The notes under the pieces were generated by a model. The model saw only the letters and a program-made list of their open reading frames with translations, did no database searches and was not told the origin of the DNA. From contig JAGWUI010000006.1 in assembly GCA_028868515.1 (NCBI GenBank), positions 1-64,000 of the forward strand: a DNA stretch of 64,000 bases, in the 5' to 3' direction. The DNA is from Gammaproteobacteria bacterium (GTDB lineage: Bacteria > Pseudomonadota > Gammaproteobacteria > Pseudomonadales > Moraxellaceae). Both the position numbers and the translations under genes were made by a program. This document shows, one piece after another, positions 10,301 through 16,618 of the stretch; within the stretch, counting starts at the first letter, position 1, and every line of letters starts with the position of its first letter.

Positions 10301-11938
10301 ACCAGTGAAGCCCTGCCCAACGGCATCATCACCAGCTACAACTACAACGCGCGTAACCGTTTAGTCAGCATCGCCTACAGCACCAGCAATGGCATGTTTG
10401 ACAACATCGGCTATGGCCTAGATGCAGTGGGTAATCGTCTGGCGATGATTGAAATCGGCACAGGTATCAACAAACAAACCGTCTGGCAATACGACAACCT
10501 GAACCGACTCGTTCAGGAGGAGATGACCGACAACATTACAGCCCCAGCCATGATCCATACCACCACTTACAGTATGGACGCGGTAGGCAATCGCACCAAC
10601 CAAAGCAAAGACGGCATCAGCACCGACTATGCCTACGACAACAACGACCGCCTCCTGTCAGAAACCACAGGCGGCATCACCACAGCCAGTTACAGCTACG
10701 ACAATCAGGGCAACACCATTAGCGTCCTGAAAAATGGCGTGACGACCAACTACAGCTACGACACCGAAAATCAACTGGTGCAAAGTGGCAGCTCACAAAG
10801 CAATGTCCAGTTCACCTATGACATCGATGGCATCCGTAGCAGTAAAACCACCAACGGTATCACCACCAACTACATCACCGACAAGAACCGTGATTACGCG
10901 CAAGTGGTACTGGAAAGTAACGGAGCCACCAGCACCAGTTACAGCTACGGTGATCAACTGATCAGTGCCACCACGAACATGGGTACAAGCTACGTTCTGA
11001 AAGACGCTCAAGGCTCGACCAAAGCCCTGACCAACTCAAGCGGAGCAACCACAGATACCTATAGCTACAACGCCTATGGAGAAACGACAAGCAAGACAGG
11101 AACCACGGCGAACAACTACCTGTATGCAGGCGAGCAATACGATCCTGATTTGAATCAGTATTACAATCGGGCGAGGTATTACAACCAAGCGATAGGTCGA
11201 TTCAGCCAGCAAGACAGCTACCAAGGCAACAACCAACAGCCGATTAGTTTGCATAAGTATTTGTATGCGAATGGGAATCCTTTGACGTATACAGATCCGA
11301 GTGGAAATATGGGACTTGGGGATGTTGATGCAGCAATTTCTATTTCAACAATACTTGATCAAATAGAAATAAATACTTCACAGGATTTATTAGATAATAT
11401 TTTAGGTAATAGTAATCCTAATCTTCAACAAAATATTCATAATACAGAGATGGTAATAGGGATTGCTTCTTTAGGAACAGCGGGTTTTAAGATAGCCAAA
11501 ATGCTATCAAGAAAATTTGCTGCTATGAGCAGGGTAAAACAGTTTAATGTTTTTAGAAATGACTTATTTAGTGACTTAACTGCAGTAAATCCAAGATCGA
11601 TGGATAGAATTGCATTATCAGAAAATGTATTTACCTTACAGCAAGGTCAGATAAAAAACCTTACTCAAGGAGAAGTTTATGTTTATGTTGTTGATGAATC
11701 AAATAATATGCTTTTAGCTTTGAGAGGAAGTGCTGGTAGAACTGGAGTAAAGCACACAGAATTATCAGGAGGCGCACCAGTTAAAGCTGCAGGTGAGTTG
11801 GTTTCAAAAGATGGTGTTGTTACGGTTAATAATAGAACAGGACGTTACCGTGCTCAATCAAGTGAGTCATTATCAAGAGTAAAAGCTTTTCTTGAAAGTG
11901 AAGATGTTCAGGTTGAAACATCAATTGAGGAATTTTAA
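1331..11938 (+). CDS. Giant secreted Rhs/YD-repeat protein with cadherin-like and IgGFc-binding-like domains (polymorphic toxin candidate)
   Basis: A 3535-residue exported protein. In order: Sec signal peptide (1-28, ending V-Y-A); His-rich stretch (33-45); an unassigned domain; an Asp/His/Lys-rich linker (about 220-258); seven cadherin-like/Ig-like repeats of about 89 residues (about 273-890, each opening A-P-V-A-Q and carrying N-Y-Y-G-x-D-T-F-x-Y-S-V-S-D-G); an IgGFc-binding-like domain (about 893-1330); four more Ig-like repeats and two putative-Ig domains (to about 1875); an Rhs start (about 2067); many YD repeats (about 2260-3260); the Rhs core (about 3261-3327) ending D-P-S-G; and a 208-residue variable tip. 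There is no PAAR or VgrG-type N-terminus, so Sec export rather than type VI loading is expected. The YD part is richer in C-ending codons than the repeats before it, and the tip is AT-rich, which suggests mosaic assembly. Role inferred: contact-dependent competition or adhesion. Confidence 0.85.
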   Translation: MKHMLKISNLVVSVLLFVLVSFVQVVYATELQLKHDHHAHHDGCHVTDPKNECVFKSLALPADVFDDNSIGQVYTIYQNQPNVTTSGFAWLNWHGDIGLQPFALEAASERSSDRYVNPYGGDNTPKVNNWVYGADLSALDRLEGTEKFKLFNFNKEIRVPLWKAVNTIDVPSSIASHSFLSWMYQQFCHLGLISYHSHIVYQIGGYAKIDYLGGGYSGGDRDNDSKGNNDQNKYIESKDHKDFDHHDDDDDSTKKFWIKVRFKGFIHCFNTPPVAQSSAYITDENKAVSVPLKASDADGDALTYTITANPTHGTLSGTAPNLVYTPSANYYGADTFTYSVSDGVFTDTGTINLTVNHVNQAPVAQNVSATLNENTSTNLTLVATDVDSPTLTYTITAQPQHGTLTGNGTNWVYTPATNYYGTDTFSYSVSDGQLSATATGNITVTHVNQAPVAQNASATTNENTATNVTLVATDVDSPTLTYTITTQPQHGTLTGTGANWVYTPATNYYGTDTFSYSVSDGQLSATATGGITVNHVNQAPVAKSVSATTNENVAANVILVATDVDSPTLTYSITTQPQHGTLTGSGTNWVYTPATNYYGSDTFTYSVSDGQLSATATGSITVIHVNQAPVAQNVTATTNENTSTNIPLIATDVDSPTLTYTITAQPQHGTLTGSGANWIYTPATNYYGTDTFSYSVSDGQLSATATGNITVNHVNQAPVAQNVSATTNENVAASVVLVATDVDGDPLTYSVTTQPLHGTLSGTGANLTYTPATNFYGTDTFTYSVSDGSLTSTATAALTVNQVNHPPVVSNVSAKTSANQPVTVTLLGTDADGDTLSYAISQAPANGTVTINNNQAVYTPNAGFTGQDTFTYIANDGIAPSTPATVTVTVSPSTNAGQDFWLTYFANYVPGAHEKIYISSTVNTTATIEIPGFNYSQVVTVTANTPSVVDLTSVYDQLPFMTFRGYQNITSNAGIHVYSNDLISVYALNTQGGQTGETVIYPTNSLGKLYLQTAYDPPQPQPYGYGPVPQLAAIVATQDNTSVTINLAQFSNIYDQTVGAFVVNSATPSYGTPYTVVLNKGQTYHLIPGASLNYNLDGMFVQSDKPIAFFTGNASASVPFKNSSFVPDHFYQQNASIDQWGQEFVTIPSASRSLDYFRIYAATDNTLVYVNHQLITTLNHGGYYEATMSAGSLIQTSKPVWVNQFATSVSPYLGAAGEAIMRALVPTNKFASNYVFSMPTDVFSSNYYNNEGWISQNYIEIIAKDEDVSRVLLDGQAISAVWQKIVDTGYKYVQILVSTLTTAQQHTVTADHPVEVSFYGFSRVDAYGTPTGDDFFNPDAGVPISISLPTTLSTPENQALNLDPMNSLSAGQTATIAHQPTHGTITQQNGTYVYTPTAYYHGVDQFTFNLINSGGVATLQTVYINIVPIYYPLQSQVINLTTNENSPVNFPTPQIDVNGQKLTYSTVTAQAHGQITFTSNQPTSMSSYQPSQYYFGSDSVVYQVTNGQETSTLTVNFTIVQIPQHPITASQSLSVPENATLPITLTGSDPNGGVVTFAITTPPKYGTLSGTAPNLTYTPNTNFTGTDSIGYTVSNGTYTTSAVVSISVSPIPFAQNLSLDVPQNSKRVVTLVGTEVGNPVLTYQVLTQPTHGTLSGTAPNLIYTATANYLGADSFTYQVSDGKQTATGTVALNVANIPPLLPVWTSTPNTSAQVGQQYSYTLSANDPSAGTISYSLGTNAPQGMSLTGNALTWTPSLAQAGALSFDLIATTSEGGVAHQTVSVFVNIPPAITSTPVTTGAGGRPYQYQVTATDPNNYPLTYSLVTAPSGLQIDANTGLISWANAVAGSYTVVIGVSDGHAAVTQNYSLTVAAPQPLGVSIQAPNSVNINTSFTATVALVGAGSDAVATLKVDGNPVSLDVNHQAVLNFAAYGSHTLTATVSEGKDIATTTQTIFAADPSDSVPAVVTINNTANPLMITKPTDITGTITDKQAVLSWTVSLYSTYDPDAPQTPIWTKSGTGEVNGTLATIDPTMMVNGAYTLDIKILNAGGLVTDSVHNVVIAGKMKVGDLAFTLQDAVVPMPGIDISLQRNYDSRNSAVSGDFGYGWQLGSQQIKIQQSRPVNTGWEPYFTKIDMAATNTATGYISLRPVNGGDVPIVSVTLPNGTVETFKPQFGNTYGANVAGKFLLDGVAFNYTMQPTGNTDATFDIVGTHSIYLSNGKWESAVASQDVDANGNVITNYNWFIPDQFTLTTKDGTTYKFSKSAGLQSITDLEGHSLTIYSDGIKHSSGVAIIYTRDGFNRITRSTLPDGSYWSYNYDGQGNLASATSPAGIFNGYTYDAMHRLLTIVDANGKLVKGYSYDADGRLIGVTDALGNTVQMTHNLQANQEAFQDKLGNTTTYTYDDYGNVINELDALGHTTLHTYNTNYDELSRTDANGNTTSWTYDDKHNKLTETDARGRTTTYTYNPYGILLTQIDSSGRTVATNTTDNLSRPTQLQDAAGNNTAIAYSSDGMTSLTDALGHQTQYAYTNGNLSSTTDAAGKTTSYTYDSNNRKVSQTETYKDAAGIVQNLVTTWVYDADGNVLKQTNPDGSSHTKTYDAFKNVLTDTDSLGRVTSYAYDGNQKLIQTTYADGTTSHISYDANGNVLSETDRLGRVTQYAYDALNRKVKTTLPNGAVTTIGYDAVGNITSETDANGNTNQYRYDALNRKIQTINALNQSSSVAYDDLGRMTSSSDANGNTTQYSYDVLDHLIKTTYADQNTRLTSYDALGHKLSVTNELGQVTQYGYDVMSHLISVTDAQGQMTRYGYDQDGHKVSQTDALNRTTTWAYDPYGRQISRSLPLGQTETNGYDTIGRLASHTDFNGRTTSYLYDNNDQIVRKTYADGSLDALNIDAEGRLLMSQHIAGSQVTTNQYAYDNADHLIKEIKPTNDGLSYQYDSEGNKTQMVVATANGSSTQVYNYHYDALNRLTSITDPQGTTVYTYDANGNKTSEALPNGIITSYNYNARNRLVSIAYSTSNGMFDNIGYGLDAVGNRLAMIEIGTGINKQTVWQYDNLNRLVQEEMTDNITAPAMIHTTTYSMDAVGNRTNQSKDGISTDYAYDNNDRLLSETTGGITTASYSYDNQGNTISVLKNGVTTNYSYDTENQLVQSGSSQSNVQFTYDIDGIRSSKTTNGITTNYITDKNRDYAQVVLESNGATSTSYSYGDQLISATTNMGTSYVLKDAQGSTKALTNSSGATTDTYSYNAYGETTSKTGTTANNYLYAGEQYDPDLNQYYNRARYYNQAIGRFSQQDSYQGNNQQPISLHKYLYANGNPLTYTDPSGNMGLGDVDAAISISTILDQIEINTSQDLLDNILGNSNPNLQQNIHNTEMVIGIASLGTAGFKIAKMLSRKFAAMSRVKQFNVFRNDLFSDLTAVNPRSMDRIALSENVFTLQQGQIKNLTQGEVYVYVVDESNNMLLALRGSAGRTGVKHTELSGGAPVKAAGELVSKDGVVTVNNRTGRYRAQSSESLSRVKAFLESEDVQVETSIEEF
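11311..11935 (+). other. Variable C-terminal tip of the Rhs protein (toxin-like domain, not identified)
   Basis: The part of the giant protein after the D-P-S-G-N end of the Rhs core, about 208 residues. Base composition falls sharply to AT-rich here, the usual sign of an exchangeable tip. It contains a hydrophobic segment (M-V-I-G-I-A-S-L-G-T-A-G-F) and a C-terminal block with H-T-E-L-S-G-G-A-P-V-K-A-A-G-E-L, then V-N-N-R-T-G-R-Y. That H-x(6)-G-x-P-x(3)-A-G-E pattern looks like a structured enzymatic or binding motif, but I cannot assign it to a named toxin family. Toxicity is inferred from position and from the gene that follows. Confidence 0.6.
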
Positions 11939-12259
11939 ATGAACTTTGTTATTAGAGAGCCAAATGGATTTATTCCTGAACTTACTTATGGTCAAAAGGG
12001 AAGAGAACTAGAATGTTTTATTCCAGATGGCTATGAGTGGGTACAACTGAATTATGGGCAAGGTGAAGGCGAGGTTAAATTAAGTAATAATACAATATGG
12101 GGTTTTTTTTATGGGGAGGACTATATTGCTATATATTTTTATTCAGGCAATATTGATCTTGCGTCAGCAATAGAATTTATAGAAAAAGTGGCTAAAAAAA
12201 TATTTCAAGAAACTGATTGTAAATTTAATATTTATTTAAAAGCAGTTGATAGTTTATAA
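11939..12259 (+). CDS. Probable cognate immunity protein
   Basis: A 106-residue protein with no signal peptide and no membrane segment. The ATG is the first base after the TAA of the giant Rhs gene, and its ribosome-binding sequence (TGAGGA) lies inside the last codons of that gene, so the two are translationally coupled. It is AT-rich like the tip. Small size, position and coupling match the immunity gene of a polymorphic toxin pair. I do not recognise the family from sequence; a cytosolic binding partner of the tip is inference. Confidence 0.6.
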   Translation: MNFVIREPNGFIPELTYGQKGRELECFIPDGYEWVQLNYGQGEGEVKLSNNTIWGFFYGEDYIAIYFYSGNIDLASAIEFIEKVAKKIFQETDCKFNIYLKAVDSL

Positions 12260-12301
12260 CTTATTTTTTTACGTTTAGCTGGTAACCTTTGGAGGGTTGC
12301 T

Positions 12302-12769
12302 ATGATTAGATGGTTATATTTATTCGGTATTTTACTAGTTTCTAGCTGTGGTCATGGAAAAGCAGATACGCCTATACACGTTATGCATGTACCCCTGAGT
12401 GCAAGAAGCGTTGTATTAGACCCTAAAATTATCTACAGCAAAAAAGAAGATCAAGAAAAAATTATTTTATTAGTTAACGAGTTAAATATAGGTGACAACA
12501 TTTTAAATTTAATTAATAAAATTGGATTGCCTTCGTCATACTATAAAAAATTAAGTCGTAAACCATTTAATTGTGCTTTTGGTAAGTACATACTGGTATA
12601 TCAATTTAATCAAAGTGAGAAAAAGAATGATTTAGTTTTTGTTGATAGAAAAAGCGTAAATTTGTATTTTTCTAAAGATGAAAAACTAACAAATATTTCG
12701 AATAGGAATGTACCACAAATTAAAGAAAGAGGAATCGGTTGTCAAGGAGCTATGAGCGGTGGTGTATAA
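12302..12769 (+). CDS. Small lipoprotein, function unknown
   Basis: A 155-residue protein with a short lipoprotein signal: hydrophobic residues 4-13, then L-V-S-S-C with Cys16 as the likely lipidated residue. A good ribosome-binding site (TTTGGAGGG) precedes the ATG. The rest is basic and contains two further Cys (C-A-F-G and G-C-Q-G). It follows the toxin/immunity pair by 42 bp and shares their AT-rich composition, so it may belong to the same acquired module, perhaps as a second protective or orphan gene. After its TAA the same frame stays open for 14 codons (to 12811), so the protein may have lost a short tail. Function unknown. Confidence 0.6.
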   Translation: MIRWLYLFGILLVSSCGHGKADTPIHVMHVPLSARSVVLDPKIIYSKKEDQEKIILLVNELNIGDNILNLINKIGLPSSYYKKLSRKPFNCAFGKYILVYQFNQSEKKNDLVFVDRKSVNLYFSKDEKLTNISNRNVPQIKERGIGCQGAMSGGV

Positions 12770-13572
12770 CAACAAGGATTTTATATTACTAGAAATGGAA
12801 GAATAGGATTGTAGGAAAAATTAGCCAGCCAACATAGCGTGAGCAGAGAAACAAAACCCACGACTGTAGTCAAAAAGTCATCTAAAAGTACACTATTTGT
12901 AGACTTTGCCATCCAATCCGCGCATTCCGAACGCGACCTGTAAACTAAAAGTCAACTTTATGTAGACACTGGGAAATACGCCCTTTTTAAAGCCAATTTT
13001 GCCCATTTTTAATGGAATTTTAGCAGCTAAAATTTCCCTGTTTTAGGGGCAAATTCGTAATACACATTACGCACTCTATTGAGTTCATAAAAAACCTTTT
13101 AAAAGCAATTGGATATAAAAAAGTCTACAAAAAATGTGTAAACAAAGCGTAAACAAAAACGGCTTTAAGTTTATGTTTTATAGCGCTTTAGGTGTAAACA
13201 TCGCGTAAACATTAGCAAAAAATGATGAATATAAAACTGCGTTAATTGTTGCACACCTGCGAAAGCACTCGAAGTTCCAAAAAACCGACCCCTAAGCATA
13301 AAAACTCAGGTGAACTGAACCCTAAAAAAAGATCACATACCATGCAGCTTCGCTGGAAGGTTTCAAAGCTATATGTAGTAAGGCTTTCGGATTGCTACCG
13401 CTTCTTGAAACACGTTGCTAAAAAAGTAACTAAAAAGTAGTTTTAAATATTTTATATCAATGTTTTACGAGTGCTACTGCTTGTTTAAAAATGATCTAAA
13501 AAAAGACTCGTACCACGCACGATGAGGCGTTGCTCATTTTTGGTTAGATTTTACCGTTTGTTATGTCTAAAT
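12770..13572. other. Gene-free AT-rich stretch with short ordered repeats
   Basis: About 800 bp with no supported gene. A TTG-started 64-codon frame at 13246-13440 is not convincing. The stretch holds a 12-base perfect inverted repeat (TTTGTAGACTTT at 12896-12907 and its complement at 13120-13131) and four copies of GTAAACA in two evenly spaced pairs, listed separately. It lies between the Rhs toxin module and the IS66 nest. Confidence 0.5.
13136..13211 (+). repeat. Two 20-bp repeats, each with paired GTAAACA motifs
   Basis: GTAAACA occurs at 13138, 13149, 13194 and 13205. Each pair is spaced 11 bp and the pairs lie 56 bp apart, close to whole turns of the helix. The two 20-bp units (13136-13155 and 13192-13211) differ at only two central bases. 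This looks like a protein-binding array such as iterons or tandem operators. Nothing in the window says which protein binds. Confidence 0.45.
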
Positions 13573-13676
13573 TTAGAACGTCAAGCAAGCAAACGCGCTG
13601 GCTAGCGAATAAGAATGATAGCCCCACACGAAGTCTTGCAGGGTATAAATGTGGTTAGAATCCATCGAAAAATACA

Positions 13677-13832
13677 GCCCAATCGCAACTCCTCGCAACG
13701 CACGTTCGGCTGCCAAATTATCAATCTCGACCCGACCATCATCGCAGTAACGTCTTAACGCAGACCATAATTTCAAGGCATACTGAATCGCGCCCATCAA
13801 ACCTGATTTACGTGAGAGTTGTTTTGCTGTGC
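13677..13832 (-). pseudogene. IS66 tnpC fragment, left part (split by the intact IS66)
   Basis: The translated minus strand repeats the C-terminal IS66 transposase segment A-K-Q-L-S-R-K-S-G through [11 protein letters not shown] found in the intact tnpC at about 14070-14230, with several substitutions. At the left edge the similarity stops abruptly near 13677 and unrelated sequence follows. At the right edge it is interrupted at 13832 by the complete IS66 element. It continues at 16341. This is a decayed remnant of an older related element, not a gene. Confidence 0.8.
13825..13832. repeat. Target site duplication, left copy (TGCTGTGC)
   Basis: TGCTGTGC lies directly before the IS end at 13833 and recurs at 16341-16348 directly after the other end. 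Eight base pairs is the usual target duplication of the IS66 family. Confidence 0.9.
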
Positions 13833-13878
13833 GTAAGCGTCCACTGAGCACCGTCTTGACCTATGGTTTAAAGCCTGA

Positions 13879-15492
13879 TCATGCAGACACAGGCTTAAAA
13901 TTCCACGGCAAAAACTCATCTACCCGATTGATCGGATGATCCGCAATATGGGTCAGCACATGTCTTAGCCATGCTTCAGGGTCAACCCCATTGAGCTTCG
14001 CTGTGCCAATCAAGGAATACATCGCCGCTGCGCGCTCCCCACCACGATCAGAACCCGCAAACAAATAATTGCGTCGCCCAATCGCAACTCCTCGCAACGC
14101 ACGTTCGGCTGCCAAGTTATCTATCTCGATTCGACCATCATCGCAGTAACGTTTTAACGCAGGCCATAATTTCAGTGCGTACTGAATCGCCCCCATCACA
14201 CCTGATTTGCGCGAAAGTTGTTTTGCTGTGCTGATTAGCCATCTTTCTAATTCATCAATGATCGGTAAGGCTTGAGTTTGTCTGATTTGCTTTCTATGAT
14301 CAGACGGTTGTCCTCGAATCTGTTCTTCTATCGCATACAGTTGTCCAATACGACTTAAAGCTTCTTGAGTGATTTCATTGGGCTGAACCACGTGAATTTC
14401 AAAGAACTTACGCCGTGCATGCGCCCAACATGCAGCTTCTTGGATTTGTCCTGTCTGATAAAGTGCATTAAATCCTGCATATGCATCTGCTTGCAGAATT
14501 CCTTTGAAATTTGTGAGATGACTTTGCGGATGCATTCCTTTACGGTCTGGGCTATAGGCAAACCATACCGCAGGCGGCGTCAGATCTGAGCTGGTACGGT
14601 CATCTCGTACATAAGTCCACAACCGCGCAGTCTTGGTTTTTCCCAAGCCTGGACTCAGCACTGGAATCGGCGTGTCATCCGCATGCAGTTTAGTCCCCGC
14701 CATGACATGCTGCTGAATATGTTGGATCAGGGGATTTAATAAATAACTGCTTGCACCAACCCAATTCGCCAAAACATTGCGCGGTAAATTCACCCCTTCA
14801 CGCGCATATTGAACAGACTGACGATGTAAGGGAATATGATCAGCAAACTTTGCCACCAACACATGTGCCAATAAACCCGCACCTGCCAATCCTCGTTCAA
14901 TCGGTCGACTTAGCGCAGGGGCTTGAATGATGTGGTCACAGCCACAGCATACGAATTTGGGACGGATATGGCGAATGACACGGAAACTGGCTGGAATATA
15001 TTCCAATTGTTCTGAAACATCTTCACCGAGTGCTTTGAATGAACCGCCACAGTCAGGACAAGCAGATATTTTTGGCGTATAAACTCGTTCATCACGCGGT
15101 AAATGATCGGGTAATGGTAAACGTGCTTTAGGCTGACGCGCTGGAATTTCGCTTGCTAATGCGGTGATTGGCGAGATCGGTTGAATCTGTTCATTTGAAC
15201 CTTCTTGAGATTCTAAATCTTCTAAGCGAATTTCTAATTGCTCAATCTGCCAATCGAGTTTCTCGGACTTCTGACCAAAGCGTTGGTGTTTGAGTTTGGC
15301 AATTTGTAATTTGAGGTATTCGATTTCAACTTTGGAGGTCGTGACCGTCTGTTTTAGAATGTTGATGTCGTGATTTAGGGTATGATTAATGTGTTGTAAA
15401 TGTTGTACCGTCGTATCACGCTCAGCAACGATCTGTCCGATCAGCGATTTAAGGACTTCAACGTTATCAGGGAGTTCAAAGGATGTTTGCAT
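13879..15492 (-). CDS. tnpC: IS66 family transposase TnpC
   Basis: A 537-residue protein, the normal size for IS66 TnpC. It has an N-terminal coiled-coil/leucine-rich region (about 1-95), a zinc-binding segment (C-P-D-C-G at about 143 and C-C-G-C-D about 40 residues later), and the DDE catalytic region with [15 protein letters not shown] and [17 protein letters not shown]. It ends with the IS66 C-terminal domain containing the motif L-P-W-N. It lies 29 bp behind tnpB. No frameshift or stop is visible, so it should be functional. Confidence 0.95.
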   Translation of the reverse strand: MQTSFELPDNVEVLKSLIGQIVAERDTTVQHLQHINHTLNHDINILKQTVTTSKVEIEYLKLQIAKLKHQRFGQKSEKLDWQIEQLEIRLEDLESQEGSNEQIQPISPITALASEIPARQPKARLPLPDHLPRDERVYTPKISACPDCGGSFKALGEDVSEQLEYIPASFRVIRHIRPKFVCCGCDHIIQAPALSRPIERGLAGAGLLAHVLVAKFADHIPLHRQSVQYAREGVNLPRNVLANWVGASSYLLNPLIQHIQQHVMAGTKLHADDTPIPVLSPGLGKTKTARLWTYVRDDRTSSDLTPPAVWFAYSPDRKGMHPQSHLTNFKGILQADAYAGFNALYQTGQIQEAACWAHARRKFFEIHVVQPNEITQEALSRIGQLYAIEEQIRGQPSDHRKQIRQTQALPIIDELERWLISTAKQLSRKSGVMGAIQYALKLWPALKRYCDDGRIEIDNLAAERALRGVAIGRRNYLFAGSDRGGERAAAMYSLIGTAKLNGVDPEAWLRHVLTHIADHPINRVDEFLPWNFKPVSA

Positions 15493-15521
15493 GGCTCAAG
15501 TTTAAGTGAGCCTCAATGTGT

Positions 15522-15869
15522 TTACAAGCCGATCTGCGGTTGCCATGTGCGTGTTGGCGCACGCCAATCAATGCCTTCGAGCAGCATAGAGAATTGTGCC
15601 TGACTTAAATGAACTGTGCCACTGTCGGCTTGTGGCCAAATGAAACGACCTCGCTCTAGTCGTTTTGCCAGTAAACAAAGTCCATCACCAGTCCACCACA
15701 GGACTTTAAGCAAATCTCCACGTCTTCCTCGGAAGACAAAGAGATGTCCATTATAGGGATTCTGCGAAATGGCCGTTTGCACTTTGGCAGATAAGCCATT
15801 AAAGCCACAGCGCATGTCTGTGGCACCAGCGACAAGCCAGACTTGTGTACCCGCAGGTAATCCTAGCAT
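15522..15869 (-). CDS. tnpB: IS66 family accessory protein TnpB
   Basis: A 115-residue protein of the IS66 Orf2-like family, normal length, with the typical V-A-G-A-T-D-M-R-C-G-F-N-G-L motif near the N-terminus and R-G-R-R-G-D-L-L-K-V-L-W-W. It is needed with TnpA for efficient IS66 transposition; its biochemical role is not settled. The start overlaps the end of tnpA by 7 bp, which points to translational coupling. Confidence 0.95.
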   Translation of the reverse strand: MLGLPAGTQVWLVAGATDMRCGFNGLSAKVQTAISQNPYNGHLFVFRGRRGDLLKVLWWTGDGLCLLAKRLERGRFIWPQADSGTVHLSQAQFSMLLEGIDWRAPTRTWQPQIGL

Positions 15870-16261
15870 GAGCGAATGGCTTCAATGATAGTTTGTAAGG
15901 TGCTCGGATCAATGCAACCTTGTAAAAACAGACGTCCTGTTTTGAGGTCTATTTCGAGATGAGGTTGGGTGTCTTCGTTGACCACAGTGACTGTAGTGAC
16001 TGCGCTGGGCTGATGGGGAGTACTGGTGATGGATACAGGAAGCAGTTGTACCGTATCCCCAGTGTTTGACACATTTGCTTTCTTCTTGTGTAAATAACGC
16101 CATTTGAATAAGAGGTTAGCGTTTAAATCATGGCGACGTGCAACCATGGCTACCGAAGCATTGGCTTCAAATGACTCTTGGATCACGCGTTGCTTGAATT
16201 CTGGGCTAAACTCGCGTCGTTTATTGCTGTGTTTAGGATTAATCCTTGCTATCTCGTCCAT
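15863..16261 (-). CDS. tnpA: IS66 family accessory protein TnpA
   Basis: A 132-residue DNA-binding accessory protein with an N-terminal helix-turn-helix of the IS3/IS66 orfA type (E-F-S-P-E-F-K-Q-R-V-I, then S-V-A-M-V-A-R-R-H-D-L-N-A-N-L-L-F-K-W). I start it at the ATG at 16261 because AAGG lies 8 bases before it; a GTG three codons further out would abut that site. The start region sits inside a 10-bp inverted repeat that could hide it. Directly downstream and overlapping is tnpB. Confidence 0.9.
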   Translation of the reverse strand: MDEIARINPKHSNKRREFSPEFKQRVIQESFEANASVAMVARRHDLNANLLFKWRYLHKKKANVSNTGDTVQLLPVSITSTPHQPSAVTTVTVVNEDTQPHLEIDLKTGRLFLQGCIDPSTLQTIIEAIRSC

Positions 16262-16289
16262 AGTGTCCACCTTGTTTTAGTGGACACTA
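16261..16289 (-). promoter_or_regulatory. Hairpin over the tnpA ribosome-binding region and start
   Basis: TAGTGTCCAC and GTGGACACTA form a perfect 10-bp stem with a 9-base loop. On the minus strand the loop ends in the AAGG site and the 3' arm ends at the A of the tnpA ATG. In a long transcript entering from outside, the stem would hide the start. Such impinging-transcription protection is known from other IS families; here it is inferred. Confidence 0.5.
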
Positions 16290-16340
16290 TCTTCTGACTA
16301 ATTTAACCAGATGGCTAGACGGTACTGAGTGGACGCTTAC

Positions 16341-16383
16341 TGCTGTGCTGATGAGCCATGTTTCTAATTCATCAATGATCGGG
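16341..16383 (-). pseudogene. IS66 tnpC fragment, right part, beginning with the target duplication
   Basis: TGCTGTGC (16341-16348) repeats the left target duplication. The following bases to about 16382 match the intact tnpC at 14226-14268 with few changes (coding for the segment S-T-A-K and upstream, W-L-I). With the left part at 13677-13832 it makes one fragment of about 190 bp that was split by the intact element. Beyond 16383 the similarity ends. Confidence 0.8.
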
Positions 16384-16495
16384 TTATTTGTTAGACAAAT
16401 TATACTGAGGGTGCTACGTGATTCGGTCTGTCGAGTCCAGAGTTTTTGTAACTGATTAAAAAATAAAGATCAAAAAAAAAATCGCAGAACAAAAC

Positions 16496-16535
16496 TGAGC
16501 CAGTGCTGCCTGATCAATCAGGTAGCACTGGCTCA
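16496..16535 (-). terminator. Rho-independent terminator
   Basis: An 18-bp stem (one G-T pair) with a four-base loop, followed on the minus strand by GTTTTG and further on by a long T-run. It lies 84 bp behind the stop of the DUF1566 gene and should end that minus-strand transcript. Confidence 0.75.
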
Positions 16536-16618
16536 ATATATGCCGCTAAATTACCGATAATCAACACTCGGCAGAATGGCATCTCGCCTAAACCACTGAA
16601 TTACCAGATTGGTCTATG

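Larger units (their letters stand above)
13833..16340 (-). mobile_element. Complete IS66-family insertion sequence, 2508 bp
   Basis: Both ends are visible as terminal inverted repeats: the left begins GTAAGCGTCCACTGAGCACC and the right end, read inward, begins GTAAGCGTCCACTCAGTACC, 18 of 20 identical. The element carries tnpA, tnpB and tnpC on the minus strand in the usual order, all apparently intact. It is flanked by an 8-bp direct repeat and has landed inside a fragment of another IS66 tnpC. Intact genes, near-identical ends and a perfect duplication suggest recent insertion and a possibly active element. Confidence 0.92.

Noticed and set aside
13246-13440. A 64-codon plus-strand frame in the gene-free stretch
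   Set aside because: TTG start without ribosome-binding site, basic low-complexity sequence and no coding-like composition.
13573-13851. A 92-codon minus frame
   Set aside because: It is part of the IS66 tnpC remnant joined to unrelated sequence and the first bases of the intact IS; it is treated as a pseudogene fragment.
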